Of a stretch of 48,142 bases of DNA, positions 1 to 9,470 are shown one piece after another. Made by a program: the position numbers and the translations under genes. The DNA is taken from the IMG/VR virus record IMGVR_UViG_3300042922_001026, positions 1 to 48,142 of that record; one strand, written 5' to 3'. The notes under the pieces are model-generated. The model ran no database searches and was not told the DNA's origin. It saw only the letters and a list, made by a program, of their open reading frames with translations. Numbering within the stretch: the stretch's first letter is position 1; every line of letters begins with the position of its first letter. The stretch comes from a virus.

Positions 1-127
1 CGGGTCCACGGGCGGCTCGTCGAAGGTGCGGGCCGCGCTCGACCACTTGCGGGGGAAGTCGACGTCGCCACGGTCCAGCTCGGCGAGGATCTTGGCGGCG
101 GCGTCCGTCGGCGAGTGCACCTCGTCG
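1..127. repeat. 127-bp terminal direct repeat, left copy
   Basis: Bases 1-127 are identical to 48016-48142 and in the same orientation. The repeat lies inside a coding sequence (the membrane-protein gene spanning the junction), which reads through in frame when the ends are joined. This fits an overlap left by assembling a circular or permuted genome. A true short terminal repeat is not excluded. Confidence 0.97.
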
Positions 128-156
128 AAGGCTCGCGTCATATCTGAGTCGGTCAT
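1..156 (-). CDS. 5' part of four-helix membrane protein gene (continues at 48015 on the circle)
   Basis: Once the ends are joined, the gene at 47416-48142 extends through this segment to an ATG at 156-154, adding 12 residues (MTDSDMTRAFDE) before the Val-His-Ser of the right-hand piece. The complete protein is 251 residues. A second in-frame ATG lies at 141-139. There is no ribosome-binding sequence before the first ATG, and a -10 like TACACT ends 7 bases upstream, so the message may be leaderless. Confidence 0.8.
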   Translation of the reverse strand, partial: MTDSDMTRAFDEVHSPTDAAAKILAELDRGDVDFPRKWSSAARTFDEPPVDP

Positions 157-163
157 AGCTCAG

Positions 164-192
164 AGTGTATGACAGGAATGATGGACGTGCAA
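164..192 (-). promoter_or_regulatory. Promoter for the anti-defence/membrane operon, with CCTGTCATACA motif
   Basis: On the minus strand TTGCAC (192-187), a 17-base spacer and TACACT (169-164) precede the ATG at 156 by 7 bases. The -10 lies in the 13-base motif CCTGTCATACACT, which recurs with small changes at 18675, 28350 and 35871. The site separates the giant virion gene from the operon running to 44.4 kb. Confidence 0.6.
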
Positions 193-193
193 G

Positions 194-3100
194 CTAGCCG
201 CGCAGCTGCGTCTGCATCTGGACGTCCCAGATGTAGTCCCGGGTGTCCGAGATCACATCCGAGTCCGTGATGCCCTGCTCAGCCAGCTTCCGCTTGACCT
301 CGTCCCGCAGCTCCCGCCTCGCCCGCTTCTGCCCAGCCTCCGTGGTCGCGTTCTGGATCTTCAGGCCGCCGGTGAAGTTCAGCAGGTATCGCAGCCGCTC
401 CTGCGCCTGCTCGGCCGGGGGCTTGTTCGCGCCGGTCGAGTCCGGGAACAGCTCGCTGTACACGCTCCGCTCCGCGCCGGTCTCCGGGTCCGTCGACCCC
501 GACGGCAGGAACCGGGCGAGCGCCGTCGGCGTGCCCGCCGACTCGGCGAACAGCTCACCCAGACCCTTCCCGCCCTCACCGAAATTCTGGTACTCGGTGA
601 ACGCCTCCAGCGGCGCGGCGAGCAGCGGGTTCAGCACATCCGAGCCGAGCTCCATCGCCTGCAGGCCGGCGCGCTGCAGCTGCTGGTCCGGCGTGCCCGG
701 GGTGACGTTGAACGTGCCGAACAGGGTGTCCAGGGTGTCGATCTGCGGGCTCGACAGCGACATCTGCCACAGGTTCTCCGGCCCCTCACCGTCGTTGCGG
801 AACAGGCCGCCGAGGAACGACTCGCCGCTCTGCGTCGGGCCGAGCAGCGCGTTGTCGACGTACGACGGCGTGCGGGGGTCGTCGGTCATCGGGCCGCCGA
901 TCGACTCCGGGTTCAGGCCGCCCGCCTCCGCCATGTTGTACTGCAGCTTGAACGGCATGGTGACGAACCCGGGCTGGTCGAGCGCGGTGCGGATCACCCG
1001 GGAGATGGCCTGCCGCACCCAGGTGTAGAAGAACACCAGGCGCCGGGCGTACTTCTGCTCGAACCGGCTCAGGGTCCGGATCGTCGGGTGGTAGTCATGT
1101 ACCCGGGTCGCGGCCCGGCCGACGGCGTCGTCGAAGCTCGCGTAGGTGCCCTTCTCCAGCGCGTCGATGAAGTGCGTCAGCCGGGTCACGTTGTCGCGGT
1201 GCGCCGAGAACCGGCCGAGCGCCTCGTCGCCGCGGCGCAGCAGGTTCCACTTCGCCTGCGGCCGGAGCGAGCCACCGAGCTCGTCGACCATGTCGCGGGC
1301 GGCGGTGTGCGTGAGCGCGACGCCGGAGTTCGCGGCCCGTCGCCACACCTCCTGCATCGGCACCTGCTGCACGTCGTAGCCGCCGCGGCCGTTCTTCACC
1401 ACGACACGCACCGTGGTTCCGGCGTACTTCTCGTCGAGCTCAGCGCGTCGGGCGTTCTGCCGAGCACCGCGGACGCTCAGCCCCTTCACCATCTCGTCGA
1501 GCTTCGACAGGTCCGCGTCGAGCAGTCCCCCGCCGGCCCGGATCGCCTGCACGCCCCGGTACGCGTTCGCCGGGTTCACGCCGGCCATCACCAGCATGCC
1601 GAGCTCGCCGAGCACGTTGGTCACGTGGTGACCGGGCCGCCAGATGGTGTTCGACGACTTCAGCACGTGCGTGATCGGGTCGTAGAACCCGGTGATCAGC
1701 TTCCCGGCGATCGTGTTCGGGTCGAACCCGCGGCTGGCAGCGAGGAACTCGTCCAGGTAGGGCAGCTGCTTCAGGATCTCCGGCGGGAAGTAGGCGTCGG
1801 GGTCGACGAACTTGCCCACGTTGCGGGCGTTCGCCGTGTCGACCTTTCGCCAGCCGGCGGCGTACAGCGCCTTGGTCGACTTGCCCGGCGCGAGCGCGGT
1901 GTGGCTGAACATGGCGGATACCGAATGCCCGATTTGCTGCGGCACGAGCGCCGCCTGGATGGCCTGGTGCGTCTTGTTCAGCACGTCCAGCGGCGAGCTC
2001 GCGACCGACGCCCACGCCCGCCACTTCTGCGCCTGGTCGACGAGCCGCTCGCCGGGGTCGACGGTGAAGCTCGCCAGGTCGTCGCGCAGGTACCGGCCGG
2101 ACGCGTCGGCGAGGTCGGCGGCGGCCAGCCCGGACCGGCCGAGCAGGCCAGCGTCGCCCGGGTTCCAGACGTGGTCGACGAACTTCCACAGCTCCAGCGC
2201 CAGCATCGCGTCCTGCTCGCTGAGCGCGTCTACCACGCTGAACTCGGTGAGCGCGGTGCCCGACGTGTCCGGCGTGGCCCGGCCGGTGGTCAGCTCGGTG
2301 TACAGGCGTCCGCGGCTCCCCCACGCTTCGGGGCTGGTCGCGGCGAGCGCGCGGAAGATCGGGCCGTTGATGTGATCGATCGCCTGCGCGGGCGTGCGGC
2401 CCGTGCGCTGCGCCACCGTCTCGATCCAGTCATGCATCGACTTGGTGTATTGGGCAGCCTGCGCGAGCGTGCCTTCCTCGGCCGCGGTGCGCACCCCCCA
2501 GGTGTCGGTCATGCCGGTGCGGCCCGAGGTGCGCATCGCGAGCTGGTCGAGCATCTTGGCCGACACCCGGGCGTCGAACTCGCCGAACAGCTGCTCCGGC
2601 AGCTCCTCGCGGGTGTACCCCATCTCCGTCTCCACGGTGCGGACGGCGGAGGCTTCCGCGTCGGCGACTTCGCGCTCGGCGGCGCGGGCGATGGTAGCCC
2701 GGTGCGTGACGGCCGGGTCAGGCCGGGAGGTGACGTTCCCGGCGCTGGGGCGCGTGACCGGGCGGACCCCGGCGAGCCGCGCCGCCTCGCGCTCTGCAGC
2801 GGCTTGCTGGCGGGCCGCGGTCTGCGCGGGCGAGGGCTCGTCGAACGCGCGTGAGAACGTCCAGTCATGCTTGACGGTCAGGTAGCCGTCCTCACCGAGG
2901 ATGCCCTTCACGATCGCCGAGTTCAGCCGCTCCGCGACGGACGCGGAGATGCGGTCTGATTCGAGCAGCGCCGGCCGGGCCGCTTCGGTCGCCCACGCCA
3001 TCTGCTCGTCGAGTACGCTCATGAACGTGCCCCGGTCGGGATTCTCCCGCAGCACCGTGGTGAGCCGTTCGCCGGCGCGGGCGACGACGCCGTCGATGTA

Positions 3101-6100
3101 GCGCTGGTTGATCGCCTCCGCAACCGGCTTCACCCGGTCGGACAGGGCCCGGACCTCGTCCAGGTAGCGGGGGTCGGTCATCGCGTCGGCGAGCTCGGCG
3201 AGCGCGGCCTGGCCTTCCGGCTTCTCCACGAACGACTTCACATAGCGGTCGGTGCCGCGCTGCATGCCCTTCGAGGCGCCGATCGCGCGGTCCGCGATGG
3301 CCTTCGCGACCACGTCCGGGGTGCCGCCGGCGAGCGCCGCCTTCAGCCCGGTCATCACGTGGTTCGGGTACAGCGTGAACCCGTTCACGTAGCCGATCGC
3401 ACCCTCCGCGGCCTGCGTGCCACGGCCGCGCACCGGCGCGAACATGGCCCGCTGCACGATCTCCTGCGGCAGCATCGCCAGCGCCTGCGTGGATGACGCC
3501 CAGATGTTGCCGGTGCCGTACGTGTTGTCCACCAGGTGCGGCCACATGCCCTGCCCGCGCGCCCACGCCTCAACGAGGTTCATGGACTCCAGGTAGCGGG
3601 GCAGGAAGCGCTCGCCGCGGGCGTCGCCGGAGGACTTCAGGTAGCGCTGCTTCAGCTGTGCGACGACGGCGCGGTGCACCGAGGTGGAGACCTGGTCAGT
3701 GTAGCTGGTGAGCGTGTTGCCCTTCGGCGACCCCTCCGCGGCATCCTTCAGCAGCCGGCCGAACGCGCGCACCCCGTCGTAGGCGGCGCGGCCGACGAGC
3801 TCGACCATCGCCCCCTCGACGTCGGCCGCGGTGAACTCGGCGGGCTGCCGGGCGGGCGTGACGGGCTTCCGCTGCGGGCGCGGCGCGGGCGCGTCGATGT
3901 CGGTGACCGCGGCGTCCGTCGCGCCGTCGAGCTCGGCGGCCACGTCGTCGGCTTCGTCCATGGCCTGGTGCGGGTCGATGGCGCGTGCCTGCTCGATCAC
4001 CTCGTCGGTGACGTTGAACATCTCGTGCACCTGCTCCGGGGTGGGGATCTGCGCCACCGCTTCGTCGTAGGTGGCGGCCCCCTGCTCGCTGAGCAGCTTC
4101 TGCAGCGTCTCCGGCTTCGTGGCCCGGGTCTTGATCCCCAGCGCGGCCACCATCCGGGTCATGTCCTCGGCGGCCAGCTCGCCGCGCGCCACCCCGGCGA
4201 GCGCGTCACGGAACGTGGCGTACCCCTCGCGGTAGTCGCGGCCGATCGCGCGCTGCAGGATCGCTTCCTGGCGGGCCGGGTCGCCTTCGGCGCGGCGCAG
4301 CCGGGCGGTCAGCTGGTGCAGCTGGCGACCGGAGACGCCGAGCGCCTCCCGGGCCCCAGGCAGCACCTGGTCGACGGCGGCAGCGAGCGCGCCGGAGGAG
4401 ACGACGGGGGTGGCTTCGCTGCTGCGCATGGCAGGCAGCTCGGCGACGGCACGCTGGCTGGGCCGATGCCCGCGCAGCGCCGCCTCGACGATCTCGCCCA
4501 CGGTGACCCCGTATTCGGGGACGGCGTTGCCGAGCATGGGCGAGGTGGCCGGGTCGGCGCGGAGCGTGTCCATCGTGGCCTGCACGGCGCGCGTCTGCTC
4601 CGCCGCGGTGCCACCCTCGCGCTTCAGCCGGATGATGCGGCTGAGCGCCGTCTCCACGTTCGCGGCGGCGTCCGCGGTCAGCAGCGGGCGGCCACCGCCC
4701 GCGGGCGCGGCGCGGCCGGCGTCGAGCAGGCTCGCGGCGTCGAACTCGGGGGTGACGGTGCGCTGCAGGTCGGGCAGCAGCTCGTCGGTGGCGCGCACCA
4801 CGGGCTGTGCCTGCCGCGCCGCGGCCTGCACCTCCTCCACCGAGCCGACCCGCTGCCGGTAGTCGGACGGCGTCGCGGGCAGCGCGCGCTGCGCGGCGAC
4901 CTCGTCGGTGAGGTCCAGGTTCCGCGGCTCGAACGTGCCGGTGCCGGCCTCGTCGGCGACGAACGTGCGCTGCGGCTCGGCGGCCTCCTCCACAGCGTCA
5001 TCCACAGCCTGGGGAGAACCCGCTTCCAGCTCCAGCTGCCGGGTCGCTTCGGGGATGCCGCCCCAGCGGGCGTCGAACTCCTCCGGGCTCAGCCGGGCCG
5101 CGTCCTTCCGGACGGTTCGCGCCAGACGGCCCTGCTCGCGGGCGTCGATCAGCTCTCCAGCGCGCTTGAACCCGCCCTCGACGCCACCCTTCACCGCGCC
5201 GCCGACGCCGCGCGCCGCCTTGCCGAGGAAGTTGGACCCCTCCGCCGCTGCAGCGCGCGCACCCGACGCGGCACCGCGAGCGATGCCCGTCGCGCCGAGC
5301 GTAATGTAGGTCGACGGGTCGAGGCCGATGTCCGCAGCGGTGCCGACGGCTCCCTGCGCAACGCCGCCCCACTCATCGCCGAGCGTGTCCTTCAGCAGCT
5401 TCTCCGTGCCGAGGTCTTCGAGGTTCTGCCCCCACGTCTTCGGCCGCTCGCCGTCGAACCGGGCCCCGAACCCTTCCGCGACGCCGCGCGCCGCGCCGCC
5501 GATCGCGTCCACCGCGCCCTTCGCGAGCTCGCCCGCGCCCGCGAGCGGGTCCTTCGCCTGCAGCGCCCGCTCGCGGCCCTTGATCAGCGACTCGCCAGCG
5601 CGCGCCGTTGCGTACGTGCCGGTGCCGAGCAGGTTCACCAGCCACTGGCCGACGTTCTGCGGAGCTTCGGTGGCCCCACCGTTCTCGAACAGCCAGTCGG
5701 CCACGCCCGGCGCGTTCTCGGCCATGTCGGCGGCGCCACCGAGCCCCGCCTTCCGCAGCGTGTCAGCACCCTGCTGCCGGCCCGCCTCGGCGGCGTTGTC
5801 TGAGCCGCGGCGACGCTCGCGCTCCGCCTGCTCGCCGGACGCGCCGGTGGCGGCCAGGTTCGCCTTGCCACGGGCGACGTCAAGGTCAGCCTGCGACACC
5901 TCTTCCTGGGTGGCGTCCGGGTACAGGTAGGTGCCGCCGCCGCCCTTCTTCGGCCGGAAGACTTTCGTCGGGGCCTCGCGGTCGCCGAACGTCAGGTCGC
6001 CGCCGACCCCGTCGCCACCCTTCTGCCACTGGGTGTCCTGGCGTTCCTGTTCCTTGCCGAACCGCTCCAGCACCTTCTGCTGTCGCTTCGCGAGGTCGCC

Positions 6101-6157
6101 GAGGTACTTGTCCTTCGCTCGCGCGTTCTTCTCGTCGGTGGTCAGTCGCTTCGCCAT
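194..6157 (-). CDS. Giant virion protein (1987 aa), probable DNA-ejection/internal protein
   Basis: This is by far the largest gene, and it ends the virion module. The N-terminus (about 1-130) is highly charged and Gly/Gln-rich. About 165-330 has long Gly/Ala-rich amphipathic stretches that could enter membranes. The centre (about 350-800) is Ala/Glu/Arg-rich and helical. About 1480-1760 is more structured, with a hydrophobic Leu-Gly-Met-Leu-Val-Met segment and an aromatic region around FFYTW. I see no lysozyme or peptidase motif I trust. Its position after the nozzle and two small ejection-type genes, and its size, match the large internal proteins that short-tailed phages inject with their DNA. 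That role is inferred from order, size and composition. A tail-associated protein is the main alternative. Confidence 0.65.
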   Translation of the reverse strand: MAKRLTTDEKNARAKDKYLGDLAKRQQKVLERFGKEQERQDTQWQKGGDGVGGDLTFGDREAPTKVFRPKKGGGGTYLYPDATQEEVSQADLDVARGKANLAATGASGEQAERERRRGSDNAAEAGRQQGADTLRKAGLGGAADMAENAPGVADWLFENGGATEAPQNVGQWLVNLLGTGTYATARAGESLIKGRERALQAKDPLAGAGELAKGAVDAIGGAARGVAEGFGARFDGERPKTWGQNLEDLGTEKLLKDTLGDEWGGVAQGAVGTAADIGLDPSTYITLGATGIARGAASGARAAAAEGSNFLGKAARGVGGAVKGGVEGGFKRAGELIDAREQGRLARTVRKDAARLSPEEFDARWGGIPEATRQLELEAGSPQAVDDAVEEAAEPQRTFVADEAGTGTFEPRNLDLTDEVAAQRALPATPSDYRQRVGSVEEVQAAARQAQPVVRATDELLPDLQRTVTPEFDAASLLDAGRAAPAGGGRPLLTADAAANVETALSRIIRLKREGGTAAEQTRAVQATMDTLRADPATSPMLGNAVPEYGVTVGEIVEAALRGHRPSQRAVAELPAMRSSEATPVVSSGALAAAVDQVLPGAREALGVSGRQLHQLTARLRRAEGDPARQEAILQRAIGRDYREGYATFRDALAGVARGELAAEDMTRMVAALGIKTRATKPETLQKLLSEQGAATYDEAVAQIPTPEQVHEMFNVTDEVIEQARAIDPHQAMDEADDVAAELDGATDAAVTDIDAPAPRPQRKPVTPARQPAEFTAADVEGAMVELVGRAAYDGVRAFGRLLKDAAEGSPKGNTLTSYTDQVSTSVHRAVVAQLKQRYLKSSGDARGERFLPRYLESMNLVEAWARGQGMWPHLVDNTYGTGNIWASSTQALAMLPQEIVQRAMFAPVRGRGTQAAEGAIGYVNGFTLYPNHVMTGLKAALAGGTPDVVAKAIADRAIGASKGMQRGTDRYVKSFVEKPEGQAALAELADAMTDPRYLDEVRALSDRVKPVAEAINQRYIDGVVARAGERLTTVLRENPDRGTFMSVLDEQMAWATEAARPALLESDRISASVAERLNSAIVKGILGEDGYLTVKHDWTFSRAFDEPSPAQTAARQQAAAEREAARLAGVRPVTRPSAGNVTSRPDPAVTHRATIARAAEREVADAEASAVRTVETEMGYTREELPEQLFGEFDARVSAKMLDQLAMRTSGRTGMTDTWGVRTAAEEGTLAQAAQYTKSMHDWIETVAQRTGRTPAQAIDHINGPIFRALAATSPEAWGSRGRLYTELTTGRATPDTSGTALTEFSVVDALSEQDAMLALELWKFVDHVWNPGDAGLLGRSGLAAADLADASGRYLRDDLASFTVDPGERLVDQAQKWRAWASVASSPLDVLNKTHQAIQAALVPQQIGHSVSAMFSHTALAPGKSTKALYAAGWRKVDTANARNVGKFVDPDAYFPPEILKQLPYLDEFLAASRGFDPNTIAGKLITGFYDPITHVLKSSNTIWRPGHHVTNVLGELGMLVMAGVNPANAYRGVQAIRAGGGLLDADLSKLDEMVKGLSVRGARQNARRAELDEKYAGTTVRVVVKNGRGGYDVQQVPMQEVWRRAANSGVALTHTAARDMVDELGGSLRPQAKWNLLRRGDEALGRFSAHRDNVTRLTHFIDALEKGTYASFDDAVGRAATRVHDYHPTIRTLSRFEQKYARRLVFFYTWVRQAISRVIRTALDQPGFVTMPFKLQYNMAEAGGLNPESIGGPMTDDPRTPSYVDNALLGPTQSGESFLGGLFRNDGEGPENLWQMSLSSPQIDTLDTLFGTFNVTPGTPDQQLQRAGLQAMELGSDVLNPLLAAPLEAFTEYQNFGEGGKGLGELFAESAGTPTALARFLPSGSTDPETGAERSVYSELFPDSTGANKPPAEQAQERLRYLLNFTGGLKIQNATTEAGQKRARRELRDEVKRKLAEQGITDSDVISDTRDYIWDVQMQTQLRG

Positions 6158-6187
6158 GCGCCGCAGTCTATCGACTGGGTGACAAGA

Positions 6188-6916
6188 TCAGCGGTTGCGC
6201 CAGGCGGTCGACCCCTTGAACGTGGAGCCCTTCGGTCGCGTGTTGTCCGTGCCGGATTTCTTCAGGCCAGCCCGGACCCGCTGCGCGTACGTCGCGGGGG
6301 TCTTGTTCGCTCGGGCCTGCTCGTCGCGGCCCCGGTAGATGAGGCCGCGGATGACGCCGTCGGTCGGGCCGACGCCCTGGTCGACCTTCGGGTACTCCAG
6401 CAGTCCCTCATCGCCACCACCGGACCCGCCGCGGCCACCGCGACCACCGCCACCGCCGTAGCCGCCGGAGGCCATCATTTCCGCCCAGGCACGGTCCAGG
6501 TCGGACTGCATCTGTCGGCCGGATTCCTCCATGGCCTGCGCAGCGGCGTCGTTGCGCTCCCGGGCAATGCCGCCCGTGGTGCTGAGGAACGTGCCCCAGC
6601 CGGCCGCGGAGCCGGCCGCGTTCTGGCTGAGCAGGTTGCGCAGCGCGTCGGCGCGCGAGTTCGGCACCGGAGGCTGCTCCAGGCCGAGCTCGCGGGCGGC
6701 GGAGCGCATGCCGCCGAGCTGCGCCTGCGCCTGCCCGGCCATCGCCTGCTGACGGGTGGAGTTGTCGGCGGCGAGCTGCTGCGTGAGCGCCGCGTACGCG
6801 GCGTCGATGCCGGGCGCGCGGCCCCGGATCTGCCCGGCAGCGGCACCATGCCCGGCGGCGAGGTTCGCCTTCAGCGCATCGAGCTCCGCCTGCGAGGCGG
6901 GCATGGTGAGAGCCAT
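6188..6916 (-). CDS. Probable internal virion (ejection) protein, 242 aa
   Basis: The first 150 residues are Ala/Gln/Arg-rich helix with few aromatics. A Gly-rich linker (GGYGGGGGRGGRGG, near 150-165) follows, then a basic tail ending TAWRNR. This long helix plus flexible basic end is typical of small ejection proteins of P22-like and T7-like phages, but no family is recognised. The gene lies 30 bases before the giant gene and 9 bases after the previous one, so the three are probably co-transcribed. Its N-terminus (MALT) matches that of its upstream neighbour, and both are Gly-rich. Confidence 0.6.
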   Translation of the reverse strand: MALTMPASQAELDALKANLAAGHGAAAGQIRGRAPGIDAAYAALTQQLAADNSTRQQAMAGQAQAQLGGMRSAARELGLEQPPVPNSRADALRNLLSQNAAGSAAGWGTFLSTTGGIARERNDAAAQAMEESGRQMQSDLDRAWAEMMASGGYGGGGGRGGRGGSGGGDEGLLEYPKVDQGVGPTDGVIRGLIYRGRDEQARANKTPATYAQRVRAGLKKSGTDNTRPKGSTFKGSTAWRNR

Positions 6917-6925
6917 CAGGGGTCC

Positions 6926-7597
6926 TTAGTTGATGCGCCCGGCGGCGTAGTCGCCGGTGAGCTGGGTGTAGCGGTCGTTCAGCGCGCCGCGGCCACGCTG
7001 CTGCAGCGCGAGTCGACTGGAGCCACGGTCACCGAGGAACGAGCTGAGCAGCTCGGCGATGCTGCCCTCCCGGCGCACCCCCTCCGAGTTGATGCGGTCC
7101 TGGTTCTGCAGCAGTCCACCCGAGTACAGCAGGCCGCGGCCGGCGAGGTCTTCGGCGGAGTCGACGGACATGTCCTGCAGGTCGGTCTGCAGCTCGTCAC
7201 GCCGGACGGCCTGGTCGCGCTCGACGTCGCCGCGGAGCCGGCTGGTCTCGGCGTCGAACTCGCGCTCCTGGCGGGCGTTCTCCTCCTCGATCTGGCGGCG
7301 CGCGAAGTCTTCGGCGATGACCTGCTCCAGCGAGCGGCGGGGGATCGGCGCGGGCGCGGCGGCCCCATATCCGCCGCCTCCGCCACCGGAGTAGTCGCCT
7401 CCGCCAGTGCCGCCAGCGACGGGCGCGGCGGCGGCGATCGGGGTGCGGGCGGCGGGCGAGCTCGCCGGGCTGACCCGGGGGATCGCGGTGCCACCACCAC
7501 GCTGCATGTAGGCCGGGGTGACGCTGCCGCCCGGCGACTTCAGGATGCCCTTGCCGGTGTAGTTGCCACCGCCGCCTCCGCCGCGAGTGAGTGCCAT
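6926..7597 (-). CDS. Probable internal virion (ejection) protein, 223 aa
   Basis: The N-terminal 80 residues are low-complexity with Gly runs (RGGGGGGN near 5-12, GGGGGGYG near 70). Then comes a charged helix (about 88-150) rich in Glu, Arg and Gln, and a compact C-terminal part (about 150-223). Composition and position suggest a packaged protein released with the DNA. The function is inferred from context only. A TATACT -10 like sequence (7632-7627) lies 29 bases upstream of its ATG, so it may start its own transcript. Confidence 0.6.
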   Translation of the reverse strand: MALTRGGGGGGNYTGKGILKSPGGSVTPAYMQRGGGTAIPRVSPASSPAARTPIAAAAPVAGGTGGGDYSGGGGGGYGAAAPAPIPRRSLEQVIAEDFARRQIEEENARQEREFDAETSRLRGDVERDQAVRRDELQTDLQDMSVDSAEDLAGRGLLYSGGLLQNQDRINSEGVRREGSIAELLSSFLGDRGSSRLALQQRGRGALNDRYTQLTGDYAAGRIN

Positions 7598-7626
7598 GAT
7601 CGTGACCCTTTCGTAAGTCTGGCGTC

Positions 7627-7650
7627 AGTATAGGGCGCTGATCAGCGCCC
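7627..7650 (-). promoter_or_regulatory. TATACT -10 box beside a perfect 18-bp palindrome
   Basis: On the minus strand TATACT (7632-7627) follows GGGCGCTGATCAGCGCCC (7650-7633), a perfect palindrome that overlaps the end of the 85-aa gene and fills the normal -10/-35 spacer. It could terminate the upstream transcript, bind a regulator, or both. The -35 position has no consensus match. TATACT also precedes the coat and portal genes. Confidence 0.45.
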
Positions 7651-7899
7651 GCTGTAGGTGGACGCGCCGAGGCCGGCCCCGCCGAGCGGGGTGGAGCCAC
7701 CCGCAGCGACGGCGAATTTCCGGGACTCGATGCGCTTGCGCGCGCGCTTGCGCATCTCCCGCTCCTCGTAGCCGGCCTTCTCGACCGGCCCGGTGGTGGC
7801 GGCCGTCGACCGGCCGGCGCCGTACAGCTTCGAGCCGGTCGCGGCGGCGTTGGCGCGCACCGCACCGGACAGCGGATCGCGTGTGACTCCGAATGCCAT
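7642..7899 (-). CDS. Small virion-region protein, 85 aa, unknown
   Basis: A short basic protein with a Lys/Arg-rich middle (MRKRARKRIESRK, near 49-61) and a Gly/Ser C-terminus ending TYSGR. It sits between the nozzle gene (11 bases downstream of it) and the ejection-type genes, so it is probably a minor virion or assembly protein. No family is recognised. Confidence 0.6.
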   Translation of the reverse strand: MAFGVTRDPLSGAVRANAAATGSKLYGAGRSTAATTGPVEKAGYEEREMRKRARKRIESRKFAVAAGGSTPLGGAGLGASTYSGR

Positions 7900-7910
7900 G
7901 GTCTGCTCCT

Positions 7911-9467
7911 CTACGTGACCTGCTTGGAGACGCCGCCCTTGATGCGCACGTACGGCGTGATCGAGTAGATCCTAACGGGCGCGGTTCGCGCGGTACCGTC
8001 GCAACTCAGCGAAACCTGGTAGTACATGCGCATCAGCCGCGAATCCTGCCCCGCTTTGATCAGCGCGCGGACGGGGCTCGCGGCCGGGAACGACACGTCC
8101 GTCTCGTACTCGGGCAGGATGATCAGCGGGTTGTCGTAGTTGCCGCCGTCGAGCACATCGTAGGTGACGAGGTCCATGTCGTCGTAGGTGACGAGCTCGG
8201 TGGGGATCGCGGAGGGGAACGCGACGCCGGTGGCACCGTCGGCGGAGCGCACCTCGAACGTCCAGTAGAACATCCGCTTGTACTGCGCGGACTCGTCGAA
8301 CGCGTACGACTTCGTGCGCAGCACGCAATTGATGTCCTCGCCGGGCTGGCCGGCGGGTAGCACGTCGTCGACCACCCGGTACACGCCGCGCATGCTGGCC
8401 GCGTTCACCCCGGTCACCGCGAGCGCGGTGCGTGCCGTGCCGAGCAGCGAGGTCTGCGGGATCTGCAGGAAGTGACCGGCGTACGTCGTCGGCGACTCCC
8501 ACGTCGACCACGTGTTCGTGATGATGTCGTACGCGTAGGTGGCGCCGTAGTACCAGACCAGGCAGCGCGAGCCGAAAATCGACATCATGATCTCGCGCCC
8601 CGCGAGCACCGGCGAGCTCGTCGCCGCGCCCTCGAAGTTGATGCGCTTGTCGGACAGCGGGTAGTGCGCGTACTGAATGAACTGGTAGAACCGGCCCTGG
8701 CTGAACACCAGGTAGTAGTTCTCGTACGGGACCACGCAGTGCCGGTTCTCGGCACCGATCACCGAGTTCAGCTCCCGCAGCTCACCTTTGAACGGGGTGG
8801 TCGGGTAGGTCAGCCGCCAGGTGGAACGGTTGCGGAAGATGAGCAGCGAGTTGGGGTCGGACCGGATGTGCGTGATCCACTCGCCGTCCCCCTTCTCGAC
8901 GTCGATGTAGTCGCTCGCCGTGGTCCACGTCCAGATGGACGTCGGCGTCGAGCCTGCGGAGGTGATGTTCGAGAACCAGATGCGGTTCTGGTTCGACGCG
9001 CCGCGCGCGCCGTACGCCCAGAACCGGGACTGGTACAGCACGATGTCGGCCGCGAGCGGCATGGTGGGCGTCGACGTCCACAGGCCGGCCTCCCAGTAGC
9101 CGCCCGCGACCGCTTCGGAGATGAGCACCACCTTGTTGTCGAACTGGGCAAAGCCGGACGCCTTCGACGCCCAGATTTCGGTGAACGTCTTCGCGAGGAT
9201 GTCGTACAGCCACGTCTTCGCGTCGGTGGTGCACACCAGGAAGGTCTGGTTCGTGACGGTGACGTAGTAGCCGAGTTGGGTGAGGTTCTCACCGGCGACC
9301 GGGCTGGCCGCGTCGAGCACGACCGCGGGACGCGACCGGTACGAGCCGTCGAAGTCGAGCTCCAGGTTGCGCGCCAGGGTGACCTGGGTGTCCTCGACGG
9401 TCGCTTCCTCGGAGATGTTGTTCATGCCCGCGGTGAACGGGCCGAGCGGGTACGGCGTGCCGGGCAC
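7911..9467 (-). CDS. Tail nozzle/stabilisation protein, beta-propeller type (P22 gp10-like)
   Basis: The 518 residues are almost all beta-strand in appearance. The N-terminus has a GPFTAGMNN-type opening followed by ELDFDGSYRSRP, as in the beta-propeller tail proteins of short-tailed phages. Repeated blades carry Trp/Tyr-rich strands such as WLYDILAKTFTEIW and RFWAYGARGASNQNRIWFSN. In P22-like virions this protein caps the adaptor ring, closes the DNA channel and holds the fibres. The GTG start lies 3 bases after the adaptor gene stop, so translation is probably coupled. The family call rests on fold-like repeats, length and gene order. Confidence 0.72.
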   Translation of the reverse strand: MPGTPYPLGPFTAGMNNISEEATVEDTQVTLARNLELDFDGSYRSRPAVVLDAASPVAGENLTQLGYYVTVTNQTFLVCTTDAKTWLYDILAKTFTEIWASKASGFAQFDNKVVLISEAVAGGYWEAGLWTSTPTMPLAADIVLYQSRFWAYGARGASNQNRIWFSNITSAGSTPTSIWTWTTASDYIDVEKGDGEWITHIRSDPNSLLIFRNRSTWRLTYPTTPFKGELRELNSVIGAENRHCVVPYENYYLVFSQGRFYQFIQYAHYPLSDKRINFEGAATSSPVLAGREIMMSIFGSRCLVWYYGATYAYDIITNTWSTWESPTTYAGHFLQIPQTSLLGTARTALAVTGVNAASMRGVYRVVDDVLPAGQPGEDINCVLRTKSYAFDESAQYKRMFYWTFEVRSADGATGVAFPSAIPTELVTYDDMDLVTYDVLDGGNYDNPLIILPEYETDVSFPAASPVRALIKAGQDSRLMRMYYQVSLSCDGTARTAPVRIYSITPYVRIKGGVSKQVT

Positions 9468-9470
9468 GGG

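Noticed and set aside
1088-2854. Long open frames on the plus strand opposite the giant gene, e.g. 588 and 755 codons (also at 3536-5803, 13196-15556, 20992-23781)
   Set aside because: They lie antisense to genes with clear domains or strong codon bias, and their residues are Arg/Pro/Gly/His-rich, as expected of antisense GC-rich frames.
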